A stretch of DNA of 64,000 nucleotides from Anodontia alba. Its lineage: Eukaryota; Mollusca; Bivalvia; Lucinida; Lucinidae. This document shows, in pieces, positions 1-10,719 of the stretch. A model generated the notes under the pieces. The model was not told where the DNA came from and made no database searches. It saw only the letters and a list, made by a program, of their open reading frames with translations. How positions within the stretch are numbered: the stretch's first letter is position 1; the number at the start of each line of letters is the position of its first letter. The position numbers were made by a program, and so were the translations under genes. The stretch is taken from assembly GCA_964016985.1 (NCBI GenBank), contig OZ024821.1:88344535-88408534 (forward strand), written 5' to 3'.

Positions 1-145
1 GCTTTATTCGGTTTGTGAGTGATTCGCCGGCGTTCACATATCGATAAAATCCACACAAAAAAAAAATCATTCCTACAATGAACCTTGCGCTTTCTGAAAA
101 TGGGTCTACTCTAAACGGAAAGACTGCTTCTAAGGAGAGCAAAGT

Positions 146-252
146 CTTCCCAAGCGGGCACATACAACGTCGACATCGTCGATGCAACGTCATGACGTTG
201 CATCTACGTTGAGACGACACTGTATTAACGTCATGTGCCTGATGGGTTTCGT
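146..252. repeat. AACGT-rich hairpin repeat (family M), copy 1
   Basis: Imperfect palindrome built on CAACGT/ACGTTG words, opening with GCGGGCACATACAACGTCG and closing with CATGTGCCTGATGGG. Related copies are near 13140, 15549, 20790, 33543 and 59329. It has short non-coding structure only. Confidence 0.5.
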
Positions 253-402
253 TTTAGAGGGGACCAGTTTTAGAAGGGGAGGGGGAGGGTAAACAACGGA
301 GTTGTCTCCCCTGAAATTTTGGGGGAAGGGTTTCCTAATGCTGGTACATTTTGTATCAATCATGTTAAAATGCAGCAGTACAATGATCAGAATTTTCACT
401 CG

Positions 403-502
403 GCGCATTTTGGATAGTCAAGGACGCAAAGTTTCTTCATGCGATATTCTGATCAGACTGAGCGGATGCGCAGTCTGAATCGAGTCTTCGTTAGGCGGAC
501 TT
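403..502. repeat. Family E hairpin MITE, partial
   Basis: Contains GCGCATTTTGGATAGTCAAG and the hairpin words TCTGATCAGACTGAGCGGAT and GCGCAGTCTGA shared with the fuller copies near 42884 and 55832. It is truncated on the left and abuts family A copy 1. Confidence 0.45.
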
Positions 503-779
503 CATTATGAAAACACGCCAATTCAAATATACTGAAAATATTACCACCAAAAACTGAAAGTTTTCAGATGAAAATTCTGATATTTTTATATTTCTGCTCA
601 AATTATAGATTGTGGGTACTCGTTAGAACCGCCTCACCGAGGCGGTTGTAACGAGTACCCACAATCTATGTTTCTGAGCAGAAATAATAAAAATTATGTA
701 GACACCTGTAAACCCCAGTTTTTCTATATGAAATTGGGGTTTAAGGGTGTCAAAATTATATAGGCATGTTTTTGTGATG
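503..779. mobile_element. Family A hairpin MITE, copy 1
   Basis: Ends resemble CATTACGAAAACACGCC and GGCATGTTTTCGTGATG. The centre is a long hairpin whose arms carry GTGGGTACTCGTTAGAACCG and its complement around a GAGGC loop. It has no coding capacity. It is one of eleven copies in the window. Confidence 0.75.
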
Positions 780-1184
780 TGTCTGAAGGTATGGTTTCTC
801 ACTTTGCGGCTAAAATAAGAATCCAATCTGAGAAATTCCCTAGTGTCGGGGTATGTGGTGTAACGTCCCCATCCATATCACATGGTAGATTTCTATTCAA
901 ACCTGTTTCATGGCAATGTGGCTAGGCCCTTCGAGGTCCACAGAACAGTGTTGGAAATACTGTAGTGCCTAACCATACTAAGCGGGTGTGCGGGTGTTCT
1001 ACGATTTTTTCTAGTCACCTACGGTATAAGTATCTCGCGCTGTGCTTGTTCATTTTTCTAGACGTATCCGGATTTTCTCAATTAGTGAAGCACTTCAATA
1101 CATCCGCATGATCTAATCTCGATATCTTGTGTGGACTGCCACTGATAGATCCCGGAAGTAGACAACATTATATCTGTACATCTA
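780..1184. other. No recognisable feature
   Basis: AT-rich sequence with no long frame, tandem repeat or hairpin that I can see. Confidence 0.4.
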
Positions 1185-1189
1185 TATTT

Positions 1190-2557
1190 CACGCCAACCA
1201 AGCGAATGAATGCGTAACCACCGGTTAAGATCGTGAAACAATTAGATCGACATCCAGTTAGGGATAAGATGACTCAAAAAGGTAAACAAACTTTGCATTA
1301 TCTGTGTTTCATGAGCGATATAAATGTTTTGAGAAAATTATTTTAAAAAAAACGGGGAATTACATTCAACTGCCCATTGACATTGGCGTCTGTGGAGTAA
1401 GACCACCTACTTCAAGCATATTGGCTGAATTATTTTTAGCGTGCTGAAGGTGTACCGAAAGGCACTGAAAACACGTAGTAATACGTGGTATTGTTTGTCC
1501 TTTATTTAATTTTGCGGTTTGCTAGAAGTTCAACATATCATCACGCACACGCGATAGACACATGTGGTTATTTGTGTTATGGATATTTTGGTTGTTAATG
1601 CAGCATTGTCGAAAAATCGCCACGTGAAGGGACGAAAATGGCTGGTTACGCATAAGATCTATATAAATAATAACAAAACGTACAGCTATAAAGCGGATCT
1701 GATTTCACCTCCACGTCTCCAGGAACACACGAAGCTTGTTCTACGGAACCATTTTTAGCCAACCTGATAAGCAGTGCACTGTTGATTCGGAAATAACATA
1801 GTATTTAATGCAAACATCTTCACTCTCCAGAATCATAGTGTATAATGACTTTGTTTGTGTTTTCACACCAGTTCAGTAGCTCTGCAATTGTCTGAAATGA
1901 AATTAAACGTTTTGGATTTTTTGTTTCCTGTGAAGAAGTGCTGATTTGCCTATTTTTGCTGATTAAGCATTAGATTGTCCGGTTAAGAATTCGATGACCA
2001 AAGACACACCGTTTGTCTCCTGTGTAAATGCCAGCGATTAACTACAATAACAGATGGTCTACCTATGAGTTGTAAGTTGTCTTGAAATCATCAGATTCAG
2101 AAAATCATGGTGAAAAGAAGGTTTTCTGGACAAGGCCATTGGAATACTGGATTTCAAGCTTATTTGTCTGAATGGAGCATCAATTCATATATCAGAGGTC
2201 ATTATTTGCTTCTGTAGTAAATAAAAAGGCCAGTACGCGTTTCATAATGGCGCATAACCTTATATCGTTTATCTATGGTTAAGCATTAGAGAACCCGGTT
2301 AAGCATTACATGTAGAAACTCGATGAATGTGTAGAAATGCGGCAAAGTGAAGTACAAATGATAATATATTTGCAAGATCATAGCGTGCCTGTTGACAAGT
2401 CTAGCTTGTTCTGACATTTTGGCATGTGATGAAGATGTCAGATTTGAGGTCCAAGGGTTTTTGGTTCGATCGCCGGTCAGGGCAATCGACGGGAATACTT
2501 TCTTAGAAGGTCTAAGTCACTCCATACTACACTTGAAAATATATTATTTGTATCGCT
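1190..2557 (+). repeat. Left arm of the foldback element
   Basis: The reverse complement is found at 3145-6044. Matching landmarks: 1270s with 5940s (GACTCAAAAAG), 1500s with 5720s (TTTATTTAATTTTGCG), 1975s with 3730s (GATTGTCCGGTTA), 2460s with 3230s (TCGATCGCCGGTCAGGGCAA). The small frame at 1564-1758 lies within this repeat and is not treated as a gene. Confidence 0.82.
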
Positions 2558-2774
2558 GTCTGTAAAAGTGACGGTTTATTTAGCATCAGATGTTGTAATT
2601 CGTTTGATCTGTGCATATTATGATTATTTTGTACCGAGTTCAGGCTTATTGTAATTTGTTGCCTATTACAGTTAGTTGATGAGCTAGAAGACTTTCAAAC
2701 AAACTCAACAACTAATTAAGAACTATTTGATCCATTATGAGTTTGCTTTGGGTTCCCGCAATTGCAATGTTGTT

Positions 2775-2945
2775 GTTCACTGTTACATACATATGTTCGT
2801 TTGTTTGTTTGTTTTTTGTTTGTTTTTTGGTTGTTTGTTTTTTTGGGGGTTTTTTGGGGTTTTTTTTTCTTTTTGTTGTTTTTTGTTTGTTTGTTTTTGT
2901 TTTTTGTTGTTGTTGTTTTTGTTTGTTTTTGTTGTTGTTTTTTAT
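2775..2945. repeat. T-rich (GTTT)n low-complexity tract
   Basis: Runs of GTTTGTTTGTTT and GTTGTTGTT at the centre of the foldback. Overlapping open frames here on both strands are composition artefacts (poly Phe/Val/Cys or Lys/Asn). Confidence 0.85.
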
Positions 2946-3889
2946 CTATATTCATCTCTCCAGATTGTTGTTCGAGGGCAGAACTAAGATGGTATCTGCT
3001 CATTGTTTTGTTGTTTTGTTTTTTTTACGAATCACATTTGAAGTTTTATTGACCTAATTATCTAGGGGCGGGGATGGGATTATCTGAATTTGCCGGCTGA
3101 AGAGGCTGGAGGCTAGCGTTTAGTGTTCACGCCACCTAAAAACAAGCGATACAAATAATTTGTTTTCAAGTGTAGTATGGAGTAACTTGGACCTTCTAAG
3201 AAAGTATTCCCGTCAATTGCCCTGACCGGCGATCGAACCAGAAGTCCTTGGACCTCAAATCTAGCAACTTCATCACATGCCAAAATGCCAGAACAAGCTA
3301 GGCTTGTCAAACAGTCTAGCTTGTTCTGGCATTTTGATCTTGCACATATATTGTCATTTGTATTTCACATTGCCGCATTTCTACACATACATCGAGTTTC
3401 TAATGTTTAACAGGGTTCTCCAATGCTTAACCGTAGAAAATGACATAAGGTTATGCACCATTATGAAACGCAAACTGGCCTTTTTGTTTTCTACAGAAGC
3501 AAATAATGACCTCTGATATATGAATTGAAGCTCCATTCGGTCAAAAAAGCTTGAAATCCAGTATTTCAATGGCCTTTTGCCAGAAAACTTTTTTTATCAC
3601 CATGGCCTTCTGCAGCTGATGATTTCACAACTTACAAATCATAGGTAGACCATCTATTATTGTATTTAATCGCTGGCATTTACAAAGGGAACAAACGGTG
3701 TGTTTTTCTCATTTGGTCATCGAATTCTAAACCGGACAATCTAATGCTTAACCAGCAAAAATAGGCAGATCAGCACTTCTTCGCAGGAAAAAAATCCAAA
3801 ACCTGTTAAATTTCATTTCAGACAATTGCAGGGCCATTGAATTGGTGTGAAAACTATGATTCTGGAGATTGAAGATGCATTAAATTGTA

Positions 3890-5472
3890 TACTGAAAGGA
3901 AAAAGAAACGCAGGGTAAATTTTATTCCTAAATTTCATTCAAGTTTGAAAAAGTTTGTTAAATATTTTACTCTGATTACAAAACGGTACATGTATGGAAC
4001 AAAAGTTCCAAATTTCATTGGTTTGTGATCAACAAGTCTTGAGTTATTTAAGTTCATTGGTAGCTACCCCCCAAATCTTGAAATCAAAATCAAACTGAAA
4101 ATCAATATCGGGTGTGCCCCCCTCTTGCTGCCGTTGCTGCCCTAATTCTCCTTTGGATGGAGTTAACCAAAGCATTGACAGTTCGCATCGGGATGTTATT
4201 CCATTCATCGATCAACGCATTCTTTAGTTGTGCGAGAGTTGCGGGGGGATTTCGGCGCTTCCTAACCCTTCTGTCCAGCTCATCCCACATGTGCTCTATT
4301 GAGGTCAAATCTGGACTGTACGGTGGCCATGCTAGTGGTGCGATGTTATTGTTTGCCAGGAAATCCTGACAAACTCGGGCAACATGTGGTCGGGCATTGT
4401 CCTGCTGCAGAATCAGATTACGTTGTTGCACAAGCGGGACTGCAACAAGACGCAAGATCTCATCCCTATACCTTACTGCGGTCATATTGCCCGCAACAAT
4501 AATCAACTGTGATTTTATCCCGTGAGCAATGCCTCCCCAGACCATAACGGAGCCACCCCCAAACCGATCCCGTTCGACAACACAGGCGTCGGCAAAGCGT
4601 TATCCGCGACGTCGGTACACACGACGTCGACCATCTGCGCGATAGAGAGTGAACCTAGACTCGTCCGTAAAAAGAACTCGTCTCCACTGCCTCATCGGAA
4701 ATAGCCTGGGCGCATGCGCCGTCAACCACGCCATACGACGCAACCTACGTGCCTGGGTCAGAGGCAGACCAACGTATGGACGACGAGCTCGAAGACCAAT
4801 CTCACGCAATCGACTTCCAACAGTCTTCGGAGAAATTTGTCGATTATGCGTACCTACTGTATTAAGGGCAGTTTCGGTAGCAGTGAGATGACGATTCCGC
4901 AAATGTGCCAGACGGATTGTCCGGTTTTGACGTCGCGACGTCACGCGTGGACGCCCAGACCGCGGTCGGTCTGCTAAATGCCCTGTCTCCCTTAAACGTC
5001 TAACAAGACGTTTAATTGTTGAGACGTTAACCCCAAAATGATTGGCAACTTGCTGTTGCCTCTGACCCTGCATCAGCAACGCAATTGCCCTACCCCTCTG
5101 AACATCAGTCAATCGTAACATGATTGAAAAAAAGATCAAAGTAGCGTAAAAATGAAAAGAAAAATCGGTAAAAGAATCGAAGAGCGTTGTGTATCGTTGA
5201 AGTGTACCAAATGGTGTGAGGAAATCTTGTGCTGAAGGTTTAAACATGCTTGTTTTGCACGAAATTTTGGCTTTCCGTATTGTCCGTGCAATGCACTGTG
5301 TAGTGCACGGTTGAATGATTTCACACACTGGGTAGATAGCACATCGACCAAAGACTCGTATACCCGCGGTTCACATTCACAGGACAATCTGTAAAAGTGT
5401 ATGGCTATAGTAAACACCGTAAAAAATGGTTAAAATAAGAAGGAAAAAACTCGTTTCTTTTTCCTTTCAGTA
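3890..5472 (-). mobile_element. Tc1-like DNA transposon, copy 1
   Basis: 1583 bp, flanked by TA duplications (3888-3889, 5473-5474). Terminal inverted repeats of about 22 bp start TACTGAAAGGAAAAAG. It contains one transposase reading frame on the minus strand with a single nonsense codon. It sits inside the right arm of the foldback, so it is the younger insertion. It is near-identical to copy 2 at 25618. Confidence 0.93.
4102..5121 (-). pseudogene. Tc1 transposase (DD34E), one nonsense codon
   Basis: 339 codons from ATG 5121. The N-terminal paired-like helix-turn-helix begins LTDVQRGRAIALLMQGQRQQ, and the GRPR hook follows (RSGRPRVTS). The catalytic triad is in FTDESRF, LQQDNARPH and SPDLTSIEHMW, with 34 residues between the second Asp and the Glu, the Tc1 spacing. 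The frame is broken only by TAA at 4600-4602, where copy 2 has GAA (Glu). It cuts and pastes at TA sites when intact. The same frame is also open for 69 codons upstream (to 5328) in both copies. Confidence 0.93.
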
Positions 5473-6332
5473 TATGTTATTTCCGAATCAACAGTGCACT
5501 GTTTATTAGGTTGGATAAAATGGTTCCATCAGATCCGCTTTATAGCTGTAAGTTTTGTGTTATTATTTATATAGATCTTATGCGTAACCAGTCATTTTCG
5601 ACCCTTCCCGTGGCGATTTTTCGACAATGCTGCATTAACAACCAACCATCCATAACACAAATAACCATATGTGTCAATCGCGTGTGCGTGATGAAATGTT
5701 GAACTTCTAGCAAAGCGCAAAATTAAATAAAGGACAAACAACACCACGAATTACCACATGTTTTCTATGCCTTTCGGTACACCTTCAGCACGCGAAAAAT
5801 AATTCAGCCAATATGCGTGAGGTAGGTGGTCTGAGATTTACTCCACAGACGCCAATGTCAATGGGCAGTTGAATGTAATTCCCCGTTTTTTAAATAATTT
5901 CCTCAAAACATTTAGATCGCTCATGAAACACAGACAATGCAAAGTTTTTTTACTTTTTGAGTCATCTTATCCCTAACCGGATGTCGATCTAATTGTTTCA
6001 CGTTCTTAACCGGTGGTTACGCATTCATTCGTTTGGTAGGCGTGTATTTGGCTTCAATTTGTTTAGTGTGTTTAGGTAGTAATCGCTTAGCAAAATGAAG
6101 CCAAATGATTCATTTTAACCTTTCGAACTTCTTGGCAAACTCATACACGGTTGACCGTTGATACATCTCACAGTATCCGGTGAAACTGTATGTGGTCAGT
6201 AAAGGCCCTGAACATACTGTGCTGTCCGCATATGCCTAAAGACATGTTATCCGATTGAACAATGTTATCAGATTGGATAACATATAGGCGATCAATATTT
6301 ACATTGGTTCCATGATTTTTATCTGCTTTCAG

Positions 6333-6587
6333 AATGCCCGTTTGATAAACGCCAACATACGTACAGCAAAATATTTGGCGGCCATTACCCTCGGATTTTT
6401 TACGGCCGTGTCACCATGGACGCTTTGTACATTGATAATAGTGGCTGCTAAGATTCATCTGAACGAAACAGTTGACTACAGTGTCACGTGGATAGCCATC
6501 AGCAACAGTTTCTGGAATTGTCTGATCTATGGCGTAATGAACCGGAAGTTTCGAATGGCAGCTGCGCGATTCGCATGCGGCAGATGA
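6333..6587 (+). CDS. Class A GPCR, last coding exon (TM6-TM7-helix 8)
   Basis: A plausible acceptor, TCTGCTTTCAG, ends at 6332, and the exon opens in phase 0 with NARLINANIRTAKYLAAIT, a basic loop into TM6. TM6 has the Pro kink (FFTAVSPWTL). A short extracellular loop with a sequon (NET) follows, then TM7 (WIAISNSFWNCLIYGVMN) and helix 8 (RKFRMAAARFACG) with a possible palmitoylated Cys. N-C-L-I-Y replaces the usual N-P-x-x-Y; from memory, GPR21/GPR52 share this S-N-S-F-x-N-C-x-I-Y form, so the receptor is probably related (unverified). TM1-TM5 are not in the window and must lie to the left, or the exon is a fragment. TGA at 6585 ends the frame. Confidence 0.72.
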   Translation, partial: NARLINANIRTAKYLAAITLGFFTAVSPWTLCTLIIVAAKIHLNETVDYSVTWIAISNSFWNCLIYGVMNRKFRMAAARFACGR

Positions 6588-6845
6588 TTTGCTTCCCTTA
6601 AAGAATCTGCCACATCGAAGAGCGAAGACAGCAAGGATTTCAGTGAAGATTCTTCGCGCGCATCAGCATATTCTAAATATATCTTAAGACAATCTCAAAG
6701 AAAATCGAATAGAAACGTTAATCATCATAATTTAACAATCTCCACTTCAAACGCAAGTACGCCGAGAGGCACACCAACCAATACACCCAGCCAAACACCA
6801 AAAATTGCCAAAAGGCCCGTTGAACGGCAAGAAACCGACATTTGA
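6588..6845 (+). other. Open tail frame after the in-frame TGA of the GPCR exon
   Basis: The same frame stays open for 85 codons past TGA 6585-6587 and closes at TGA 6843-6845. The translation is Ser/Thr/Lys-rich (SATSKSEDSKDFSEDSSRAS, then STPRGTPTNTPSQTP), like a cytoplasmic receptor tail with phosphorylation sites. TGA may be a sequencing or allelic change, a recent disabling mutation, a readthrough codon, or the true stop with this as 3' UTR. I favour an originally longer receptor, at moderate confidence. Confidence 0.45.
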
Positions 6846-6881
6846 TAAAGTAAAGTCGAACTTCAATGGCTCGAACATCTT

Positions 6882-6988
6882 CCCAGCTAGCATTCTCCGT
6901 AAATCTACATCGGGCCGTCATCGGCCCGTCAGCTACCCTGACGGGCCGATGACGGCCCGATATAGATTTATGTAGAATGCTGACTGGG
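6882..6988. mobile_element. Family D GC-rich palindrome, copy 1
   Basis: A 107-bp near-perfect palindrome, CCCAGCTAGCATTCT...GAATGCTGACTGGG, with arms containing CGGGCCGTCATCGGCCCGTC around a GTAGC loop. Other copies start at 8069, 11705 and 58479. No coding capacity; it overlaps nothing conserved. Confidence 0.8.
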
Positions 6989-7090
6989 TTTAGGACCGAG
7001 GAAATTTGTTTAAGGCATGGGTAGTTCGAGCCACGGAGGGTTACTCAAAGCGCCAGATCAAAGGGCAAACGGGAATATATGTAATGTAGA

Positions 7091-7363
7091 CATTACGAAA
7101 ACACGCCTATTCATATTGAAAATTTTACAACTAAAAAAGGAAAATTTTTAGATAAAAAAATTCTGATATTTTTCAAATTTCTGCTCAAAACATAAATTGT
7201 TGGTACTCGTTAGAACCGCCTCGGCAAGGTGGTTCTAACGAGTATCCACAACATATTTTTAGCAAAATAAGAAAAAAATAATGTATACCCCTGTAAACCC
7301 CAGTTTTACTATATAAAAGAGGGATTTAAGGGGTTAAAAATTATATAGACGTGTTTTCGTTAT
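7091..7363. mobile_element. Family A hairpin MITE, copy 2
   Basis: Starts CATTACGAAAACACGCC. The hairpin GGTACTCGTTAGAACCGCCT is followed by its complement. It ends TAGACGTGTTTTCGTTATG. A smaller GAATCGCCTC/GAGGCGATTC hairpin lies just beyond at 7395-7452. Confidence 0.75.
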
Positions 7364-7730
7364 GATGTCTTTTCTATCAGCTTTACAATAATGATATGTT
7401 GTGTACTCATTTGAATCGCCTCGATGAGGCGATTCTAACGTGTACACACAACCTACATTTTCATGATACAATAAGAAAATTACCTTTCCCTAAAATATCC
7501 CTAAATATTTGTTTCTTGAGCCGTCGGAAGAAGTCTTTGGGAGTCAAAACCAAGTTCGAATTACGAGAGGTAAATGAGCCATCGGTATTCGAGCCATTGA
7601 AGTTTTACTGTTAAGGGAATGGATACACCTCCGAGGGAAATAAGTCTAACATGGAAACATTTGCCTCCCTTGTCTTTCAGAGGTTGCTCGGAAGGGAATT
7701 ATGCTCTACCTCGGAAACAAATTCTTTCCG

Positions 7731-8585
7731 TTAACCCATTTTAGACTACTAGACTACCCACACTATATATTGGAAGAGTCGAATTTCAATTTTTGCTATG
7801 TTCGGCTATGTGATTTAGATATTTTTAGAGAAAAAAGCTAAATAATTGAGACCCTGATCAGATTAAAATCGATTAAGCGTAGCTACTGTTTTTAACCCAT
7901 TGTAGACTGGACCCCTAAACGGGTAATTGGCAAACAATGCAGACCCAGATCAGACGACGCAGCACGCGGTGTCTGATCAGGGTCTCCACTGTTTGCAAAT
8001 TGATTGTGTTGGGGTTTAACGACACGTCAATCCTTGTGGGTCATTTTGTGTCGTCTCCCAGGGAAAGGCCCAGTAAGCATTCTTTATAAATGTATAGCGG
8101 GCCGTTATCGGCCCGTCAGGGTAGCTGGCGGGCCGATAACGGCCCGCTATACATTTATAAACAATGCTAGCTGGGGGGAGAAAAGAGATAGAAGAGATAG
8201 TAGATGAGATGAAAGAGAGGAACAGGGAAGAAGGAGGAACAGGAATGAAAATGAAGAAACAGAAGAAATAAAAACATCCCCCCTCTACCCTTACCTGCTA
8301 CAAGGATAGAAGGCCTTGCCCAACTGTAAGCCAATATCAGTTGGACGCCCCGGTGACGTAAGATACACAACACCTTCGCACTACCCGACCACCCCCTCTG
8401 TTTGCAAATAGTTCAACCATTTTTCTCTCTGAATATCTAAATCACATAGCCGACATACCTAAAATCGAAATTAGAATCTTATAATATATAGTGTGAGTAG
8501 TATAGGGTGTCGCTTTGGGGTCCCCAAAGCGACACCCTATACTACTAGTGTGGGAGAGGTCATTCAGTTTACAATGGGTTAGAGA
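7731..8585. mobile_element. Foldback/MITE with nested insertions
   Basis: The left arm (TTAACCCATTTTAGACTACT, then the words for CTATGTTCGGCTATGTGATT) recurs inverted at 8425-8580 (AATCACATAGCCGACATA ... TACAATGGGTTAGAG). Inside lie a GATCAG hairpin (7905-7990), family D copy 2, and a perfect palindrome at 8496-8546 (AGTATAGGGTGTCGCTTTGG and its complement). Confidence 0.6.
8069..8175. mobile_element. Family D GC-rich palindrome, copy 2
   Basis: Palindrome CCCAGTAAGCATTCT...AATGCTAGCTGGG with CGGGCCGTTATCGGCCCGTC arms. It is nested in the foldback 7731-8585. Confidence 0.78.
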
Positions 8586-8589
8586 CTTC

Positions 8590-9440
8590 AAATAAACAGG
8601 AGGCAAATTTTGAGAGATAGCAGTAGTTTTCCTATTATCTTACTAGGTCCTTCTAATTGGAAAACTCTGATTTTTTTTTCATGGGTCTTCAGTTGAATAT
8701 AAATAATTTTTAACTATTTTTTCCATATCAACACAAAGATATTGATATTATATATTTTATTGCACAAAAAGATGTTTCTTTTTGATATTTTGGGAGCTTT
8801 ACTGGCAAATGACCATAATTAAATTAGATTTCTCCACACACAGGAAGCTATACTTAATTGAGATGCTAATGATAAAAACAGAGGAAACCACATCACGACC
8901 TGGTTGTTTACAGATAGTACTCTGGGGAGTTAACTGACTACTATCTCCCATTATCTACAACAGTTGTAAGCTTTCGGAAAATGGCGACTTTTTTTCGGGT
9001 ATATCCATTCGCCTTTACCCATTCTAGACGGCGGCGTCTGATCTGGGTCTGCACTGTTTGCCAATTACCCTTTTAGGGGTCTCAAAACTACAATGGGTTA
9101 ATGAAGCTCTACAAAAACATGAATGAGCATTTCGTCAGTCAATTAGCAAATGAAAATGGAGGTCTTTTGATATGAGCATTTCGCCAGTCAATAAGCAAAT
9201 GAAAAAAAGGGGGTCTTTTGATGTGTCTGTTTCTACATATATAACAAAGAACTGACGCAAAACATACTTGGGCAGCGGAAACGATTTCTCGGTTATAGAG
9301 CAAACATTTATCATTATCAAGCTATGATATATGCAAGTAATTTCAATGAACAGACTTACACTTAGAATAATTTGAATGATTGACAGCAACTTCAAAATGA
9401 CCTTTACGCTTCGATAAACCCTCTGCGTAGACTTTAAGAA
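8590..9440. other. No gene; AT-rich with a partial G-type hairpin
   Basis: Mostly AT-rich unique-looking DNA. A half hairpin (GGCGTCTGATCTGGGTCTGC, 9020-9060) is a truncated G/O-type MITE. GAGCATTTCG(T/C)CAGTCAAT occurs twice, near 9125 and 9173. Confidence 0.4.
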
Positions 9441-9443
9441 CTA

Positions 9444-9750
9444 CAGTTGACTCTCGTTATCTCGTAGTCCAAGGGACTCTTTGAAACACTTCGAGATATC
9501 CGTACCTCGACCTATCAGATTTGCGGAATTGAGGAAAACAATAAATCGAACTTCATTTAATAAATGAATATGCAATTTGACTCCTGAAGTTAGAGATATA
9601 ATGAAAATATTGTGGAAAAGAGGAGGAACTGTTCCATAAGAGCAATTTCTCCTCTTTTCCACAATATTTTGTTACCTGTTGTTAGATGTCCATGTTAAGA
9701 GATAGGCGGTTATTCGAGATAAGCGAGGTCGAGATAACGAGAGTCGACTG
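9444..9750. mobile_element. Family C pogo-like MITE, copy 1
   Basis: TA-flanked (9442-9443, 9751-9752). Ends are CAGTTGACTCTCGTTATCTCG and the inverted CGAGATAACGAGAGTCGACTG. A central hairpin (AATATTGTGGAAAAGAGGAG) is present. TIR sequence and TA duplication suggest mobilisation by a pogo/Tigger transposase (inference). Confidence 0.78.
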
Positions 9751-9844
9751 TATTATCTTTGCGTAGAATTATAAAATAATCTATATTACTCATATTTGCG
9801 AAGTAAACATGACCGAAATGGAATTATGAGAAATTAATGTCATT

Positions 9845-9970
9845 TTTTGTGGGTTTTATCGATATGTAAGCGCTGGAGAATCGCTGACAAATTGAATAAA
9901 GCCATTTGCGTTTTTTGATTCGCCGGCGATTACATATCGATAGAAGCCACAAAAATAAAAATGCATGCCA
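9845..9970. repeat. Inverted repeat with ATCGATATGTAA ends (family L)
   Basis: TGTGGGTTTTATCGATATGT and CATATCGATAGAAGCCACAA are inverted around an ATTCGCCGGCG core. Related pieces occur at 1-80, 14160-14270 and 45345-45440. Confidence 0.5.
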
Positions 9971-10719
9971 ATGATGTATCTTCGGTTTATATGCGGGCAA
10001 AGGAGAGAATGATTAGTCTACACATCCACACTGCCTGCTCAGGGGTATAGCTCTATATTTCATGTACATGAAGGCTCCACTCAGACTGTGTCGTTTGCAC
10101 AGTAATTACCAAACTAAAAATATTTGGTCAGATAGGCTTGAAGAAACAAGGCAGGTTATGCTCTGTTTGGCACTCCGGCATCTAGCAGTGGGTGGGTAGT
10201 GAAAGGGACTGATAAAAATTTAAGACAATAATGGTAAGGAGTAAGGTATCCGTGTATTTCGGGTAAATACTACAGAAACCTAGATATTGCTTTTGCAGGA
10301 CGCGCTCCATATTTAACCCTTACCACTGTGGGCTGATTCAGCAGACGGCAGATTCATGATATTTCCTGTAATATGTAAATAGGCTTAGCCTAAATGCGAG
10401 CACAGCACAGACCCTATCTGTAGTCGCTTCAAAAGTCCTTCACAGCATCATTAAAGAATGACTATCAGTATATAAAAAATATAAATATATGTAAGTCAAT
10501 AACAAATAATAAAAATAATCAGCAATATATGTTCGTGACACTTATTGACACTCGTTTCTTGTCACTTCGTGACGCTTATAAGTATCAAGTTCGCTCCAGT
10601 CCTGTCAACTTCCGGTGACAACTTCCGGGAAGAAAACGGGAAGAAAATTTGTCAAAGCGATTTCTGCTGAAAGTATAGATCGTTGTATGTTACTTTTCTT
10701 TGATCATATTCTCTACCGT

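Larger units (their letters stand above)
3145..6044 (-). repeat. Right arm of the foldback element, split by Tc1
   Basis: Inverted copy of 1190-2557, interrupted at 3890-5472 by the Tc1 element at a TA site. Within the arm, 3287-3345 is itself a small hairpin (AACAAGCTAG/CTAGCTTGTT). Confidence 0.82.
1185..6049. mobile_element. Large foldback element with 1.37-kb inverted arms
   Basis: The left end CACGCCAACCAAGCGAATGA (1190) and the inverted right end (to 6044) match except for scattered bases, and similarity continues through the arms. Both ends are flanked directly by TATTT (1185-1189 and 6045-6049), a 5-bp target duplication. The arms are 1190-2557 and about 3145-6044; the right arm contains a 1.58-kb Tc1 insertion. 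The 590-bp centre is a T/GTTT-rich tract with no clear transposase. It is a non-autonomous foldback DNA element; superfamily unknown. Confidence 0.82.

Noticed and set aside
146..252. Possible CRISPR-like or regularly spaced palindromic repeats
   Set aside because: Palindromes are dispersed MITEs with no regular spacing or spacers, and the genome is eukaryotic.
1564..1758. 64-codon frame
   Set aside because: It lies inside the foldback arm, and the inverted copy near 5520-5700 does not preserve it as a protein.
2716..3057. Overlapping frames of 86-106 codons on both strands
   Set aside because: They are translations of a T/GTTT-rich tract; poly Phe/Val/Cys or Lys/Asn with no domain.
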